From positions 1 through 64,000 of the forward strand of contig CAITIS010000094.1 in assembly GCA_903892515.1 (NCBI GenBank): a stretch of DNA of 64,000 nucleotides. The letters are read 5' to 3'. Each line of letters starts with the position of its first letter. Position 1 is the stretch's first letter. This stretch comes from an uncultured Planctomycetota bacterium. GTDB lineage: Bacteria; Planctomycetota; Phycisphaerae; SM23-33. Shown piece by piece: positions 24,859 through 39,756 of this stretch. A program made the translations under genes and the position numbers. The notes beneath the pieces are model-generated. The model saw only the letters and a list, made by a program, of their open reading frames with translations, had not been told where the DNA came from and searched no databases.

Positions 24859-25542
24859 ATGACGACAACGGCGCGTGGAAAGCGCTACCGGGCTGACGCG
24901 GAAAAAGTTCCTCAGGCGGCAGTTACGGTGGCCGAAGCAATCAAGGCTCTCAAGCAGTTCAAGGCAACCAAGTTTGATCAGACCGTGGAGCTTGTGGTCT
25001 GGTTGGGCATCGATTCCAAGCAGGCCGACCAGGCCATCCGCGGCTCGATCTCGCTGCCGCACGGCATCGGCAAGAGCAAGAAGGTAATCGCCTTCTGCGA
25101 CGAGGCGACGGCCGTGGCCGCCAAGGCCGCCGGCGCCACCGAAGCCGGTGGTGACGAGCTGGTCGACAAGGTCAATAAGGGCTTTTCGGATTTCGACGTG
25201 GCCGTGGCGACTCCCGCCATGATGCGTAGCGTCAGCCGCTTAGGCCGCGTGCTCGGACCGCAGGGCAAGATGCCCTCTCCCAAGAGCGGCACGGTGGTGG
25301 ACGACATCCCAACAGCCGTGAAGGAATACGCTGCCGGCAAGATCGAGTTCCGCAACGACGACGGTGGCAACATTCACGCCCCGGTCGGCAAGCTGAGCTT
25401 CGACGAGCAGAAGCTGTTGGACAACATCGAAACGTTCCTGAATCGGCTGCGGGCGATGAAGCCCGCCAGCAGCAAGGGCGTGTACATCAAGAAGGCCGTG
25501 CTGGCCGCGACCATGACGCCTTCGGTCGCCCTGGCGCTGTAG
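24859..25542 (+). CDS. rplA: Ribosomal protein L1
   Basis: A 227-residue L1-stalk protein and likely translational repressor of its own operon. ATG 24859 gives TTTARGKRYRADAEKV. The longer GTG frame from 24823 adds 12 unlikely residues. Conserved pieces: FDQTVELVVWLGIDSKQADQAIRGSISLPHG, RLGRVLGPQGKMPSPKSGTV and the C-terminal FLNRLRAMKPASSKGVYIK. AAAGGA lies about 10 nt upstream. Confidence 0.97.
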   Translation: MTTTARGKRYRADAEKVPQAAVTVAEAIKALKQFKATKFDQTVELVVWLGIDSKQADQAIRGSISLPHGIGKSKKVIAFCDEATAVAAKAAGATEAGGDELVDKVNKGFSDFDVAVATPAMMRSVSRLGRVLGPQGKMPSPKSGTVVDDIPTAVKEYAAGKIEFRNDDGGNIHAPVGKLSFDEQKLLDNIETFLNRLRAMKPASSKGVYIKKAVLAATMTPSVALAL

Positions 25543-25552
25543 AGGTGCATTC

Positions 25553-26182
25553 ATGAGCAAACCTATCAAAGCCCTGATGCGCAGCGAGTTGAAGCGTCGC
25601 CTGGCGGGGAACGAGACCCTGGCGGTGCTGAGCATGACCGGCGTGGACGGCATGACGAACAACAAGCTCCGGCGCGAGCTTAAGGCCAAGAACATCACCA
25701 TCACCGTGGTCAAGAATTCCATTGCCAAGGCCGCCCTGGAAGAAATGGGGCTCTCTGGGGCAACGGCGCTGCTGGAAGGGCCCTGCGCGTTGGCCTACGG
25801 CGGCGAGGGTGTCGTGACCATCGTCCGGGAGGTCTTGGGCAAGATCAAGGACATCCCCAAGCTGAGCGTCCGCGGCGGCTACCTCGAAGGCGAAGTCTTC
25901 GGCAAGGACCGCGTGGACGAGCTGAGCAAGTACCCCACGCGCGACGAAGCCATTGCCCGCGCAGTGGCCATGGTGCTGAGCCCCGGCTCCAAGTTGGTGG
26001 CGGCTGTGCTGTCCAGCGGTTCGCTGGTGGCCGGCCTTATCAAGGAGATCGAGGCCAAGGCCAAGGAGAAGGGCGAAGCCGCTCCCGAAGAGGCCGCGCC
26101 CGAGGCCGCTGCTGCCGAGGCCGCTCCTGCTGCCGAGGCTGCCCCGATCGAGACCGCTCCTCCAGCGGCCCCGACTGCGTAA
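25553..26182 (+). CDS. rplJ: Ribosomal protein L10
   Basis: Base of the L7/L12 stalk. 209 residues: the conserved N-terminal RNA-binding domain (NETLAVLSMTGVDGMTNNKLRREL; KNSIAKAALEE), the L12-binding helix, then an Ala/Glu/Pro-rich tail of about 40 residues (from about 170) beyond the usual 165-175. The tail repeats EAAPEAAAAEAAP-like units. It begins 10 bp after rplA; rplL follows after 109 bp. Confidence 0.96.
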   Translation: MSKPIKALMRSELKRRLAGNETLAVLSMTGVDGMTNNKLRRELKAKNITITVVKNSIAKAALEEMGLSGATALLEGPCALAYGGEGVVTIVREVLGKIKDIPKLSVRGGYLEGEVFGKDRVDELSKYPTRDEAIARAVAMVLSPGSKLVAAVLSSGSLVAGLIKEIEAKAKEKGEAAPEEAAPEAAAAEAAPAAEAAPIETAPPAAPTA

Positions 26183-26291
26183 TTGTTTGCCGTATAGAAT
26201 CGGCTGCTGATTGGCCCGCAAGGGTTAAACAGGGTCAATGTGGCCTTGCCTATCAGGCCGTGGTTTGGATGCAAAACAGGAGTTGTAAGTC

Positions 26292-26678
26292 ATGACTGAA
26301 TTTGCTGCTGATATCAAAGATCTGGGCGACAAGCTGGCGGGCCTGACGTTGAAGCAGGCCGTTGAACTGGGCAAGTACGTCAAGGAAGCATACGGCATCG
26401 AGCCGGCCGCTGGTGGCGCCGTCATGATGGCCGCTGCCCCCGCTGCCGCCGCCGTGGTCGAAGAAAAGACCGCCTTCGATGTCATTCTCGAAGCCGCCGG
26501 CGCCAACAAGATCAACGTCATCAAGGTCGTTCGCTCGCTGACCAACCTGGGTCTGAAGGAAGCCAAGGACCTGGTGGAAGGCGCCCCCAAGGCTGTCAAG
26601 CAGGGCGTGAGCAAGGAAGATGCCGCCGAGGCCCACAAGCAGTTGGTGGCGGCCGGCGCAACGGCAAAGATTGCCTAA
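26292..26678 (+). CDS. rplL: Ribosomal protein L7/L12
   Basis: Stalk protein that recruits translation GTPases. 128 residues: N-terminal dimerisation helix ([19 protein letters not shown]), Ala-rich hinge ([13 protein letters not shown]) and globular C-terminal domain ([39 protein letters not shown]). CAGGAG precedes the ATG. Multiple copies per ribosome are expected. Confidence 0.98.
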   Translation: MTEFAADIKDLGDKLAGLTLKQAVELGKYVKEAYGIEPAAGGAVMMAAAPAAAAVVEEKTAFDVILEAAGANKINVIKVVRSLTNLGLKEAKDLVEGAPKAVKQGVSKEDAAEAHKQLVAAGATAKIA

Positions 26679-26751
26679 GCAGTTTGGTGGCGGCCACAGG
26701 CCCCTTTAGCCTCCGCCACAGGCCGCAACAAGGTAGCAAGCAGAGCAATGT

Positions 26752-26786
26752 CCGCATGGGCCGGACGGAAAATCCGGGCCATGCGG
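26752..26786 (+). terminator. Strong hairpin in the rplL-rpoB gap (possible attenuator or processing site)
   Basis: CCGCATGGGCCGGA (26752-26765) pairs with TCCGGGCCATGCGG (26773-26786) with one mismatch in 14. No T-run follows, so it is more likely an RNA-processing or stabilising stem than a terminator. In E. coli the rplL-rpoB gap also contains an attenuator and an RNase III site. Confidence 0.5.
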
Positions 26787-26896
26787 AATTGCGCATTCGT
26801 ACAAAACGCGTAGTACCGACTTCCGGCACGGTCTTTCGGACGTACTAACGGGTCGGCCCCTAAGATACCGGGCCTCAACGGAAGGACAGATAATAG

Positions 26897-30664
<3,768 letters not shown>

Positions 30665-30668
30665 GCCG

Positions 30669-31037
30669 ATGGCTACGTGGCGGGAAATTGCGACGGACAA
30701 CTACGCTGCGGTCCTGGAGTTGCTTTCGGGGCGGCGGTGGCGCAGTGCGGTCAGTCGCTGTTACTATGCGGTGTATGCTCGAAGCATTGCTGGCATGAAG
30801 GCGGGCGCCGTTTTCCCGACCGGCAGAGAAGGGCCGCGGCATGCAGTTCTGCCGGCGATGGTTGCGAGTGGCTCTCTGGGTGACGTCCCCGGAGCGGTGA
30901 GATTAGCTGGGATCATCCGGAAGCTGTACAAGCTGCGGCTGATCTCGGATTACAGCCAGTCGTTCCCGGTGGATGACGGTGACGCTCGCAACGCGGTGCA
31001 ACTGATGCAGACGTTTTTTGGACTGATGGAGAAGTAG
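30669..31037 (+). CDS. HEPN-domain protein (UPF0332-like) inside rpoBC
   Basis: A 122-residue all-helical protein beginning 4 nt after the rpoB stop. The SRCYYAVYARSIAGMKAG segment (29-46) is the typical HEPN/UPF0332 helix, followed by PRHAVLPAMVAS and a C-terminal RLISDYSQSFPVDDGDARNAV helix. R53-x4-H58 (REGPRH) could be an RX4-6H ribonuclease motif but lies where UPF0332 members usually have only an HS pair, so catalysis is unproven. HEPN proteins are often toxins or RNases with a small partner; here the next gene starts directly at its stop. Insertion between rpoB and rpoC is unusual. Confidence 0.75.
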   Translation: MATWREIATDNYAAVLELLSGRRWRSAVSRCYYAVYARSIAGMKAGAVFPTGREGPRHAVLPAMVASGSLGDVPGAVRLAGIIRKLYKLRLISDYSQSFPVDDGDARNAVQLMQTFFGLMEK

Positions 31038-31310
31038 ATGGCCAGGCCTATTCCGCCGGTTAAAGTCGATGCTTTGCGCCAGCAGGTGCAGGAGTTGCTG
31101 GATAAGCAGTGCCTCAAGCGGCATGTGGACTTTCGCCTTGAGATCGAGGCCAAGGTGGAACAGGAAGGCTGGGTGCATCTCGTGGTTGTGCCGGACAAGA
31201 AAGATATTCGTATATACGATTATGCGAGCATCTTGTCCGAAGTGGAAGATGTTCTCCGTCGGAAGTACAAGCAAGAGAAGGTGGTTTTGGTTCCGGCTTC
31301 GCCTGACTAG
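31038..31310 (+). CDS. Small conserved-looking protein, partner of the HEPN gene
   Basis: A 90-residue protein that starts on the base after the HEPN stop codon. Predicted order: an N-terminal helix (VDALRQQVQELLDKQ), a beta hairpin (DFRLEIEAKVEQEGWVHLVV), a helix (YASILSEVEDVLRRKY) and a last strand (KVVLVPAS). It is not a recognisable nucleotidyltransferase (no GSx10DxD motif), so it is not the usual MNT antitoxin. It could be an antitoxin-like or RNA-polymerase-associated protein. rpoC follows after 37 bp. Codon usage matches the neighbours. Confidence 0.65.
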   Translation: MARPIPPVKVDALRQQVQELLDKQCLKRHVDFRLEIEAKVEQEGWVHLVVVPDKKDIRIYDYASILSEVEDVLRRKYKQEKVVLVPASPD

Positions 31311-31347
31311 TCGACCGATTCCAACCTTTGAATGGGAGCTATGAATA

Positions 31348-34300
31348 ATGGCCGAAAGTGCATACGATAGAATTAACGATTACGGGTCGGTGAAGATCGG
31401 CATGGCCAGTCCGAACGATATTCGGAGCTGGTCCTTCGGCGAAGTGAAAAAGCCCGAGACGATCAACTACCGCACCTACCGCCCTGAGAAGGACGGCTTG
31501 TTCTGCGAGCGCATCTTTGGACCCGAACGCGACTGGGAATGCGCCTGCGGCAAGTACAAGGGCACCAAGCACAAGGGCATCATCTGCGACCGCTGCGGCG
31601 TGAAGGTCACGCATTCGCGCGTCCGCCGCAAGCGCATGGGCCATATCAACCTGGCCGCCCCGGTGGTGCATATTTGGTTCTTCAAGGCCCTGCCCAGCCG
31701 TCTGGGCACGCTGCTGGGAATGAAGACCAGCGACTTAGAGAAGGTCATTCTCTTCCAGGACTACGTCGTCACCCACGAAGGCCAGACGCCGCTGAAGTAT
31801 CAGCAGGTGCTGACCGAGGATGAATACCGTTCGGCCCGCGAGAAGTACGGCAACGACTTCATCGCCACAATGGGCGCCGAGGCCGTCCGAACGCTGCTGG
31901 AAAAAATGGACCTGGCCAAGTTGGCCAACGACCTGCGCGAGGACCTCAAGAAGACCACCAGCAAGCAGAAGATCAAGGACCTGACCAAGCGGCTCAAGCT
32001 AGTCGAGGCCATCCGCCTGTCCGGCAGCAAGCAGGAGTGGATGGTGATGGAAGTCATCCCGGTCATCCCGCCGGACCTGCGCCCGCTGGTCCTGCTGGAG
32101 AGCGGCAACTTCGCCACCTCCGACCTGAACGACCTGTACCGCCGCGTGATCAACCGTAACAACCGGCTCAAGAAGCTGATCGACCTGAACGCGCCGGAAG
32201 TCATCATCCGCAACGAAAAGCGAATGCTCCAGCAGGCCGTCGATGCGCTGTTCGACAACGGCCGGTGCCGCCGGCCCGTGCTGGGCAGTTCCAACCGCCC
32301 GCTGAAGTCGCTGACGGACATGATCAAGGGCAAGCAAGGCCGGTTCCGCGAGAACCTGCTGGGCAAGCGAGTGGACTACTCGGCCCGGTCGGTCATCGTC
32401 GTGGGTCCCGAACTCAAACTCAACCAGTGCGGCCTGCCCAAGAAGATCGCCCTGGAACTGTACCAGCCCTTCATCATTCGCAAGCTGCGCGACCGCGGCC
32501 TGGCCGACACGATCAAGTCCGCCAAGCGGATGATCGAGCGCAAAGACAAGGAAATCTGGGACATCCTGGAAGAAGTCATTCACCAGCACCCGGTGCTGTT
32601 GAACCGCGCCCCCACGTTGCACCGCATGGGTATTCAAGCCTTTGAGCCGGTGCTGGTGGAAGGCAACGCCATCAAGGTCCATCCGCTGGTGTGCAAGGGC
32701 TTCAATGCCGACTTCGACGGTGACCAGATGGCCGTTCACCTGCCGCTGTCGATCGAGGCCCAGACCGAGGCCCACGTGCTGATGCTGGCGACGAACAATA
32801 TTTTCTCGCCGGCCAGCGGTTCGCCGATCATGTCCCCCAGCCAGGACATCGTGCTGGGAATTTTCTACCTGACGGCCGACCGTGGCAGCACCTTCGCCGT
32901 TCCCGGCCTGCACAAGGTCGATGTCCAGGGCGAGAAGGTGCCGGTATTCGCCGACACGCACGAAGCCATGCTGGCGCACACGCTGCATCGCATCGGCATG
33001 CACGCTCCGATCGCCGTCCGGCTGGGCAAGGGCCGGGAGATCGCCAGCAAGGAAGGCGTCAAGGTCAGCGAGAGCGGCCTGGTGCTCACGACCGTGGGCC
33101 GGTGCATTTTCAATGACGTGCTGCCGCGAGCGCTGCCGTTCTATAACTTCCCGCTAAGCAACAAGGGCGCCGGCAAGGTCATCAGCGACTGCTACCAGCG
33201 GCTGGGCAAGGGCCAGACGCTGTCCCTGCTGGATAACATCAAGGCCCTGGGCTTCCGCAACGCCACGCTGGCGGGGCTGTCTTTCGGCGTGACCGACCTG
33301 GCCGTTCCGGCCAACAAGGTCGTCATTCTGGAAGAGGCGCAGGGTCGCGTCGATCAGATTCGCAAGGACTTCGAGTCTGACGCCATCACCGAAGGCGAGC
33401 GGTACAACCAGACGATCGACGTGTGGGTGCACGCCCGTGAAGAAATCACCAAGTCGTTGATGTCCACGCTGGCCACCGACAAGCGCGCCGATCAGCCCAG
33501 CTACCTCAACCCGGTGTGGCTGATGAGCGATTCTGGCGCCCGAGGCAACGTGGACCAGATTCGTCAGTTGGCCGGCATGCGAGGCTTGATGTCCAAGCCG
33601 TCGGGCGAGATTATCGAAGCGCCCATCAAGGCCAATTTCCGTGAAGGCCTGACCGTGCTGGAGTACTTCGGTTCGACGCACGGCGCCCGCAAGGGTCTGG
33701 CCGACACCGCCCTCAAGACGGCCGACTCGGGCTACCTGACGCGCAAGCTGGCGGACGTGGCCCAGAATGTGATCATCACCGAGCTGGACTGCGGCACGCT
33801 CAAAGGCATCACCAAGAGCACGATCTACAAGGGCGAGCAGGTGGACGTGCCGCTGGCTGAGCTCATCATTGGCCGGGTGGCGCGCGAGAACATCCGCAAT
33901 CCCATCTCCGACCAGGAGATCGTGCATGAGAACGAGATCATCACCACCGAGATCGCCCGCAAGATCGACGAACTGGGCCTAGAGACCATCCGCGTCCGCA
34001 GCCCGCTGACGTGCGAGTGCCGCATGGGCCTGTGCGCCAAGTGCTATGGCGTCGACATGTCCATGAATCAGCTGGTCGAAGAAGGCATGGCGGTTGGCAT
34101 CATCGGCGCCCAGTCGATCGGCGAGCCGGGCACGCAGTTGACGATGCGTACGTTCCACACCGGTGGTGTGGCCACCCGCGCGGTCATGGAGTCGGAAGTT
34201 CGCTGCTCCGCCGCCGGCATGGTCAAGTACGTCGAACTGAACGCCGCCCCGATCGTGTACGGCAATAACAAGGCCTGGACCGTGCTGAAGCGAAACGGCG

Positions 34301-35658
34301 AAGTGGCCGTCATGGACCAGAAGGACCGCGAGATCGAGAAGTTCAAGGTTCCCTACGGCGCTACGCTGCTGATGGGCGACGGGGCGAAAGTCAAGCCCGG
34401 CCAGCGGCTGGCCCTGTGGGATCCCCACCGCGTTCCGATCCTGGCTGAGGCGGACGGTTCGGTCCGCTTCCAGGACATCGAGGAAGGCGAGACGGTCCGC
34501 ACCGACAGCGAGCGTCGCGGTGCGACCCGCTATGTCGTTATCGAGCACAAGGGCGAGAAGCACCCGCGGATTATCGTTGAGGACAAGACCGGCAAGATTC
34601 TGGACTTCCACTATCTGCCGAGCAAGGCCCGCATCGAGGTGGAAGAAGGCCAGGTCGTCAAGCCCGGCGATTTGCTGGCCCGCCAGCCGCGTGAGATGTC
34701 CGGCACGCAGGACATCACCGGCGGTCTGCCGCGAGTGACCGAACTGTTTGAAGCCCGCAAGCCCAAGGAGCCGGCGGCCATGGCCGAGATTTCCGGCCGG
34801 GTGGAACTGCGGACGGACAAGCGGCGCGGCAAGATGACGATCATTATCCGGTCGGAATCCGGTATGGAGCGCGATCACCACGTGCCGCACGACCGGCATC
34901 TTCTCGTGCACACGAGTGACTACGTCGAGGCCGGCGATCCATTGACCGAAGGCCCGCTGGTGCCGCACGACATCCTGCGAATCCGCGGCGAGGAAGCCCT
35001 GCAAGGCTACCTGCTGATGGAAGGCCAGGGCGTGTACCGCAGCCAGAAGCAGTCGATCAATGACAAGCACTTTGAGGTCATTCTCAACCAGATGCTGCGG
35101 AAGGTGGCCATCGAGAGCGTCGGCGACAGCGCCCTGCTGCCGGGCGACGTGATGGACAAGTTCCGCTTCCGCGGCGAGAACGAGCGGCTGGCCAGTTCGC
35201 TCAAGATCATCGATCCGGGCGACACCGAGTTCCTCGAAGGTGAAGTAATCTCTCGGGAAAAGGTCGAACAGGCCAATGCCGAGGTGGAAGCCAAGAAGGG
35301 CAATCCGGCCAAGACGCGGCGTCCTAAGCCCGCTACGGCCAAGACGTTGCTGCTGGGCATCACCAAGGCGTCGTTGCAGTCGGAAAGCTTTTTATCAGCA
35401 GCAAGCTTCCAAGAAAGCACAAAAGTCTTTACAGAAGCAGCTTTAGCTGGCAGAATTGACGAACTCCGTGGTCTGAAGGAGAACGTGATCCTGGGCCACT
35501 TGATTCCGGCAGGGACGAGCTTTAAGCCATATATGGAGATGAAGATCAAGCGGCAGGTCGAGCTGCCGGATCTTTTGGCGGCCAGTACGAAGAAGGAAGA
35601 ATTGACCGAAGCCCAGATTCAGGCGGCGGTTCAGCGAGCCTTGTCAGGCCGCGAGTAA
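31348..35658 (+). CDS. rpoC: RNA polymerase beta' subunit
   Basis: 1436-residue largest core subunit. N-terminal zinc ribbon C65, C67, C80, C83; catalytic Mg loop NADFDGDQ (453-460); second zinc site around C889, C891, C896, C899; bridge/trigger region with [27 protein letters not shown] sequence; C-terminal [21 protein letters not shown] precedes ATG 31348. The stretch 35382-35460, coding a highly conserved segment near the end, uses A/T-ending codons (TTA, TCA, GCA, ACA, AAA, AGA) quite unlike the rest of the gene. Confidence 0.98.
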   Translation: MAESAYDRINDYGSVKIGMASPNDIRSWSFGEVKKPETINYRTYRPEKDGLFCERIFGPERDWECACGKYKGTKHKGIICDRCGVKVTHSRVRRKRMGHINLAAPVVHIWFFKALPSRLGTLLGMKTSDLEKVILFQDYVVTHEGQTPLKYQQVLTEDEYRSAREKYGNDFIATMGAEAVRTLLEKMDLAKLANDLREDLKKTTSKQKIKDLTKRLKLVEAIRLSGSKQEWMVMEVIPVIPPDLRPLVLLESGNFATSDLNDLYRRVINRNNRLKKLIDLNAPEVIIRNEKRMLQQAVDALFDNGRCRRPVLGSSNRPLKSLTDMIKGKQGRFRENLLGKRVDYSARSVIVVGPELKLNQCGLPKKIALELYQPFIIRKLRDRGLADTIKSAKRMIERKDKEIWDILEEVIHQHPVLLNRAPTLHRMGIQAFEPVLVEGNAIKVHPLVCKGFNADFDGDQMAVHLPLSIEAQTEAHVLMLATNNIFSPASGSPIMSPSQDIVLGIFYLTADRGSTFAVPGLHKVDVQGEKVPVFADTHEAMLAHTLHRIGMHAPIAVRLGKGREIASKEGVKVSESGLVLTTVGRCIFNDVLPRALPFYNFPLSNKGAGKVISDCYQRLGKGQTLSLLDNIKALGFRNATLAGLSFGVTDLAVPANKVVILEEAQGRVDQIRKDFESDAITEGERYNQTIDVWVHAREEITKSLMSTLATDKRADQPSYLNPVWLMSDSGARGNVDQIRQLAGMRGLMSKPSGEIIEAPIKANFREGLTVLEYFGSTHGARKGLADTALKTADSGYLTRKLADVAQNVIITELDCGTLKGITKSTIYKGEQVDVPLAELIIGRVARENIRNPISDQEIVHENEIITTEIARKIDELGLETIRVRSPLTCECRMGLCAKCYGVDMSMNQLVEEGMAVGIIGAQSIGEPGTQLTMRTFHTGGVATRAVMESEVRCSAAGMVKYVELNAAPIVYGNNKAWTVLKRNGEVAVMDQKDREIEKFKVPYGATLLMGDGAKVKPGQRLALWDPHRVPILAEADGSVRFQDIEEGETVRTDSERRGATRYVVIEHKGEKHPRIIVEDKTGKILDFHYLPSKARIEVEEGQVVKPGDLLARQPREMSGTQDITGGLPRVTELFEARKPKEPAAMAEISGRVELRTDKRRGKMTIIIRSESGMERDHHVPHDRHLLVHTSDYVEAGDPLTEGPLVPHDILRIRGEEALQGYLLMEGQGVYRSQKQSINDKHFEVILNQMLRKVAIESVGDSALLPGDVMDKFRFRGENERLASSLKIIDPGDTEFLEGEVISREKVEQANAEVEAKKGNPAKTRRPKPATAKTLLLGITKASLQSESFLSAASFQESTKVFTEAALAGRIDELRGLKENVILGHLIPAGTSFKPYMEMKIKRQVELPDLLAASTKKEELTEAQIQAAVQRALSGRE

Positions 35659-35741
35659 GAAACTTTGGAGCATGCCTGGTCGCGTGAGCGGTCTGGCGAA
35701 TAAGATGACCGAGCCGGTGATGACCGGCGGGAGAATGTTGG

Positions 35742-36113
<372 letters not shown>

Positions 36114-36131
36114 CGGCCGCGAGAGGAAGAC

Positions 36132-36608
36132 ATGGCTTATAAGAAGTTTACAGCATCGTCCAAGCAGTTGGCGCCTGACGCCCGGTTCAGCAGCAAGCTG
36201 GTGGCCAAGTTCGTCAACTGCATGATGTGGCAGGGCAAGAAGGCGACCGCCTTTGTGATCTTCTACGACGCGATGGACATCATCGCCGACAAGATCAAAG
36301 AGGTTGGCCCGCTGGAGGTCTTCGAGACCGCCATCGGCAATGTCAAGCCGATGATTGAGGTCCGCTCCAAGCGCGTCGGCGGCGCCAATTATCAGGTGCC
36401 CATGCAGGTCAACAGCCGTCGGCAGCTGTCGCTGTCGATCCGCTGGATCCTGGAAGCCATTCGGGCCGGCAAGGGTTCAGCCACGGCGCAGCGGCTGGCC
36501 AGCGAAATACTGGCGGCGTACAAGCGTGAAGGCACTGCCATGCAGACGCGTGAAAACGTGCACCGCATGGCCGAGGCCAACAAGGCTTTCGCACACTTTG
36601 CATGGTAA
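36132..36608 (+). CDS. rpsG: Ribosomal protein S7
   Basis: A 158-residue primary 16S-binding protein that nucleates the 30S head. [19 protein letters not shown], then [40 protein letters not shown] and the C-terminal [16 protein letters not shown] precedes the ATG, 18 bp after rpsL. A 529-bp gap follows before fusA. Confidence 0.98.
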   Translation: MAYKKFTASSKQLAPDARFSSKLVAKFVNCMMWQGKKATAFVIFYDAMDIIADKIKEVGPLEVFETAIGNVKPMIEVRSKRVGGANYQVPMQVNSRRQLSLSIRWILEAIRAGKGSATAQRLASEILAAYKREGTAMQTRENVHRMAEANKAFAHFAW

Positions 36609-37137
36609 TTTAAGAGTATCCACGCGCGCCTTTGCGGCAAGTGTGGTATAGTGCGACGCTCCCGTGAGGTTTACGGGGTGCTGAGCGTAGTAAGTGCGGC
36701 GGGTTAGGCCCGCTGAGCAAAGGAGGCGGGCCAGGCCCGCTCGGAATCGTTCCCGGCCCGAACTTTTCGGGTCCAGACGGTTGGTATGGAATGGCTCGCC
36801 ACCGAGGGCGTGCCACCCCGGTCCGCAGATTCTTCCGCGCGTGCGGATGGGCCGGGGCTCAGAGTAGGATGGCGGGCGATCCGCTCATCCGATTGAGATA
36901 CACACACCGGCCGGCTTGCCAAAAAGCCGGCGAGGTCCAGCGGGAACACCTGGTGCAAGCAGGGCGGGCGGAGCCTGCCGCAAGGCGTCCGACGTTCGCC
37001 TGAACACTGCCCCAGTGGCCGCTGGTTTGAACCAGAAAAGTAGTTCGGCCTGAGGTGAAAGGGTATGTCTGCCTCCTTTCGCCGCGGTCGCTTTTTGATG
37101 TCGCACGCTGATGCGCGCGTAGGTAGAGCTTTTTGTT
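36609..37137 (+). other. Hairpin-rich 529-bp gap between rpsG and fusA (possible structured leader RNA)
   Basis: No credible gene: the short frames here are repeat- or Arg-rich. TATAGT at 36647-36652, preceded by TGTGG, could be an extended -10. Behind it come CCCGT...ACGGG (36661-36677), GGCCCGC...GCGGGCC, CCCGAACTTTTCGGG (36758-36772), CCGCA...TGCGG (36823-36846), GCCGGCTT...AAGCCGGC (36910-36931), GCAGG...CCTGC, and GGTGAAAGG...CCTTTCGCC just before fusA. This density of stems suggests an RNA element. It did not match RNase P, tmRNA, SRP or 6S by eye. Confidence 0.45.
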
Positions 37138-39213
37138 ATGGCACGTAATCTAAGCAATCTGAGGAATATTGGCGTCGCGGCCCACATCGACGCGGGCAAG
37201 ACCACCGTCTCCGAACGCATTCTGTACTTCACCGGCAAGAGCTACAAAATCGGCGAGGTTCACGACGGCACCGCCGTCATGGACTATCTGCCCGAAGAGC
37301 AGGAACGCGGCATCACGATCACCTCGGCCGCCACTACCTGCCCCTGGAAACAGTACACGCTTAATCTTATCGACACGCCAGGCCACGTCGATTTCACCAT
37401 TGAAGTCGAGCGTTCGCTGCGCGTGCTGGACGGCGCCATCGCCGTCTTCTGTGCCGTCGGCGGCGTCGAGGCCCAGAGCGAAACGGTGTGGCAGCAGGCT
37501 TCGCGGTACAACGTGCCGCGGCTGTGCTTCATCAATAAGTGCGACCGCGCCGGCGCCGATTTCGAATCGGTCGTCAACGAGATCCGCAACCGGCTCGGCG
37601 CCAACCCGGTGGCCATTCAACTGCCGATGGGCATGGGCAGCGAGTTCAAGGGCCAGATCGACCTGATCGAGATGAAGGCGTTCTTCTACGAAGAAAGCGA
37701 CGTCGCCACCGATATCAGGGTCGAGGAAATTCCCGCCAAGTACGCCGAAGTGGCCGCCCAGGCCCGTCACGACATGATCGAGGCCGTGGCTTCGGTGGAT
37801 GACGAGCTCATGAGCAAGTACATCCATGAGCACGACATCACCAACGATGACATCAAGGCCGCCCTGCGGCGCCAGACCATTCAGAATCGCGTGCAGCCCG
37901 CGCTGTGCGGCTCGGCCCTGAAGCACGTGGGCATTCAGCCGTTGCTGGACGCGGTGGGCGATTATCTGCCTTCGCCGCTGGACATGCCGCCCGTGGAGGG
38001 CCTCGAGCGGGTCGGTTCGGACAAGAAGGCCGCACGCGACTGCTCCGACGAGGCGCCGTTCTGCGGCCTGGTCTTCAAGATCATCTCCGACCAGCATGGC
38101 GATCTGTACTTCATGCGGGTGTACAGCGGCACGCTGACCCAGGGCTCGCGCGTGCTCAACACCAGCCGCGACAAGAAGGAAATCGTCTCACGCATGCTGG
38201 AGATGCACGCCAAGCAGCGTATCAAGCGTGAAACGGCCGAGGCCGGCGACATTGTGGCCCTGATTGGCCCCAAGTACAGCCTGACCGGCGACACGCTGTG
38301 TGATCCCAAGCATCCGATTGTTCTGGAAGCGATGACCTTCCCCGATCCGGTGATTTCGATGTCCATCGAGCCCGCCTCGGCCGCCGAGCGTGACAAGCTG
38401 GGCGAGGCGCTGGGCGTGCTGCGGCGCGAGGATCCGACCTTCCGCTCGAATTTCGACGCCGAGACCGGCCAGACGATCATCTCTGGCATGGGCGAGTTGC
38501 ACCTGGAAGTGCTGCGGAACAAGCTGACTCGCGACATGGGCATCCAGGTTCGTGTAGGCACGCCGCGCGTGGCCTACAAAGAGACCATCACGACCGCGGG
38601 CGAGGCCGAGGGGCGGTTCATCCGCCAGACCGGCGGCCACGGCCAGTTCGGCGTGGTGTACCTCAAGGTCGAGCCGCTTCCCGAAGAGATGCACGAGGAA
38701 GGCCCGGTCGTGTTCGTCAACAAGATCAAGCAGGGCGCGATTCCCCGGGAATACATCTCCTCGGTGGAAGAGGGCGTCCACGATGCCGCTTCGATGGGCC
38801 CGCTGTCGGGGTATCCGATGGTGAACGTGCTGGTGACGCTGCTGGACGGCAAGTACCACCCGGTGGACTCATCGGACATCGCGTTCGTCCAGGCCGGGTC
38901 GATTGGCTTCAAGGCCGCGGTGGCGAAAGCCTCGCCGGTCTTCCTGGAGCCTATTATGCGTCTGGAAGTGCTGGTGCCTGACGCGTTCCTAGGCGCGGTC
39001 TCTGGTGACCTGAACAGTCGCCGGGCGGAGATCATCGGCATGGAAAGCCGCGGCTCGTATCGCAAGCTGACGAGCAAAGTTCCGCTGGCATCGATGTTTG
39101 GGTATACGACGGTTTTGCGGTCGCTGACGCAAGGCCGGGGTACATGCACGATGGAACCATTGACATACAGCATGGTTCCGGCAGAAGTGGCCGCAAAAAT
39201 GGCCACGGTGTAG
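37138..39213 (+). CDS. fusA: Elongation factor G
   Basis: 691-residue translocase GTPase. [18 protein letters not shown] (G1), [16 protein letters not shown] (G3), [10 protein letters not shown] (G4), domain [13 protein letters not shown] and [10 protein letters not shown], domain [11 protein letters not shown], and the C-terminal domain [14 protein letters not shown]. The ATG follows GGTAGAG at some distance; the leader is long. tuf does not follow it, in contrast to the classical str operon. Confidence 0.98.
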   Translation: MARNLSNLRNIGVAAHIDAGKTTVSERILYFTGKSYKIGEVHDGTAVMDYLPEEQERGITITSAATTCPWKQYTLNLIDTPGHVDFTIEVERSLRVLDGAIAVFCAVGGVEAQSETVWQQASRYNVPRLCFINKCDRAGADFESVVNEIRNRLGANPVAIQLPMGMGSEFKGQIDLIEMKAFFYEESDVATDIRVEEIPAKYAEVAAQARHDMIEAVASVDDELMSKYIHEHDITNDDIKAALRRQTIQNRVQPALCGSALKHVGIQPLLDAVGDYLPSPLDMPPVEGLERVGSDKKAARDCSDEAPFCGLVFKIISDQHGDLYFMRVYSGTLTQGSRVLNTSRDKKEIVSRMLEMHAKQRIKRETAEAGDIVALIGPKYSLTGDTLCDPKHPIVLEAMTFPDPVISMSIEPASAAERDKLGEALGVLRREDPTFRSNFDAETGQTIISGMGELHLEVLRNKLTRDMGIQVRVGTPRVAYKETITTAGEAEGRFIRQTGGHGQFGVVYLKVEPLPEEMHEEGPVVFVNKIKQGAIPREYISSVEEGVHDAASMGPLSGYPMVNVLVTLLDGKYHPVDSSDIAFVQAGSIGFKAAVAKASPVFLEPIMRLEVLVPDAFLGAVSGDLNSRRAEIIGMESRGSYRKLTSKVPLASMFGYTTVLRSLTQGRGTCTMEPLTYSMVPAEVAAKMATV

Positions 39214-39263
39214 CAAAAACCGCGCTGGCATGAGGAAAAATTAAGATTTTTCCCAGTGCGGAA

Positions 39264-39291
39264 TTGACAAAGCGTTAACGGTTGCTATTTT
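39264..39291 (+). promoter_or_regulatory. Promoter of the S10 operon
   Basis: TTGACA (39264-39269), 16 bp, TATTTT (39286-39291), in a short A+T-rich patch between fusA and rpsJ. Expected start is near 39298, giving a leader of about 60 nt to rpsJ. Confidence 0.75.
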
Positions 39292-39355
39292 AGAGCGTCT
39301 CTGCGACCAGACCAGCCATCGTGTTGGCTAAGGGCGGTCCGCGGGAGAAGGTTAG

Positions 39356-39664
39356 ATGGTCCAAGACAAGATTAGAATTCGAATGGAAGCCTACGATCAC
39401 CGAGCGCTGGACACCTCAGCCAAGGAGATCGTGGATCACGCCGAACGCACCGGAGCCCGGGTCTGTGGCCCGATTCCGCTGCCGACGCGCATCGAGCGTT
39501 ACACCGTCCTGCGTAGCCCGCACGTGGATAAGAAATCCCGCGAGCAGTTCGAGATGCGGACGCACAAGCGCATCATCGACATCTACGAGCCGACGGTGCG
39601 AACGATCGAAGCGTTGAACCGGCTGGTTGTTCCGGCGGGCGTGTTCGTGAAGATCAAGGCCTAG
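39356..39664 (+). CDS. rpsJ: Ribosomal protein S10 (NusE)
   Basis: 102-residue 30S head protein, also the antitermination factor NusE that contacts Nus[38 protein letters not shown] and the C-terminal helix are intact. GAGAAGG precedes the ATG. First gene after the promoter at 39264. A 92-bp gap to rplC could hold a start-site control element, but no clear stem was identified. Confidence 0.98.
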   Translation: MVQDKIRIRMEAYDHRALDTSAKEIVDHAERTGARVCGPIPLPTRIERYTVLRSPHVDKKSREQFEMRTHKRIIDIYEPTVRTIEALNRLVVPAGVFVKIKA

Positions 39665-39756
39665 TAGCTCTAACCGGCTGCCAGGAAGAAGCGCGGGCCC
39701 GACGCCCGCTCAACGCGTGGCCAACTGGTCATGCAATGCCACGATAGAGTGCGACA

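Noticed and set aside
36791..37003. 70-residue frame between rpsG and fusA
   Set aside because: Arg/Ala-rich, no ribosome site, and it crosses several hairpins; it fits non-coding DNA or RNA better.
36609..37137. RNase P RNA, tmRNA or SRP RNA in the rpsG-fusA gap
   Set aside because: None of their conserved cores (such as GAGGAAAGTCC, a tag frame with a tRNA-like end, or the SRP tetraloop region) could be found.
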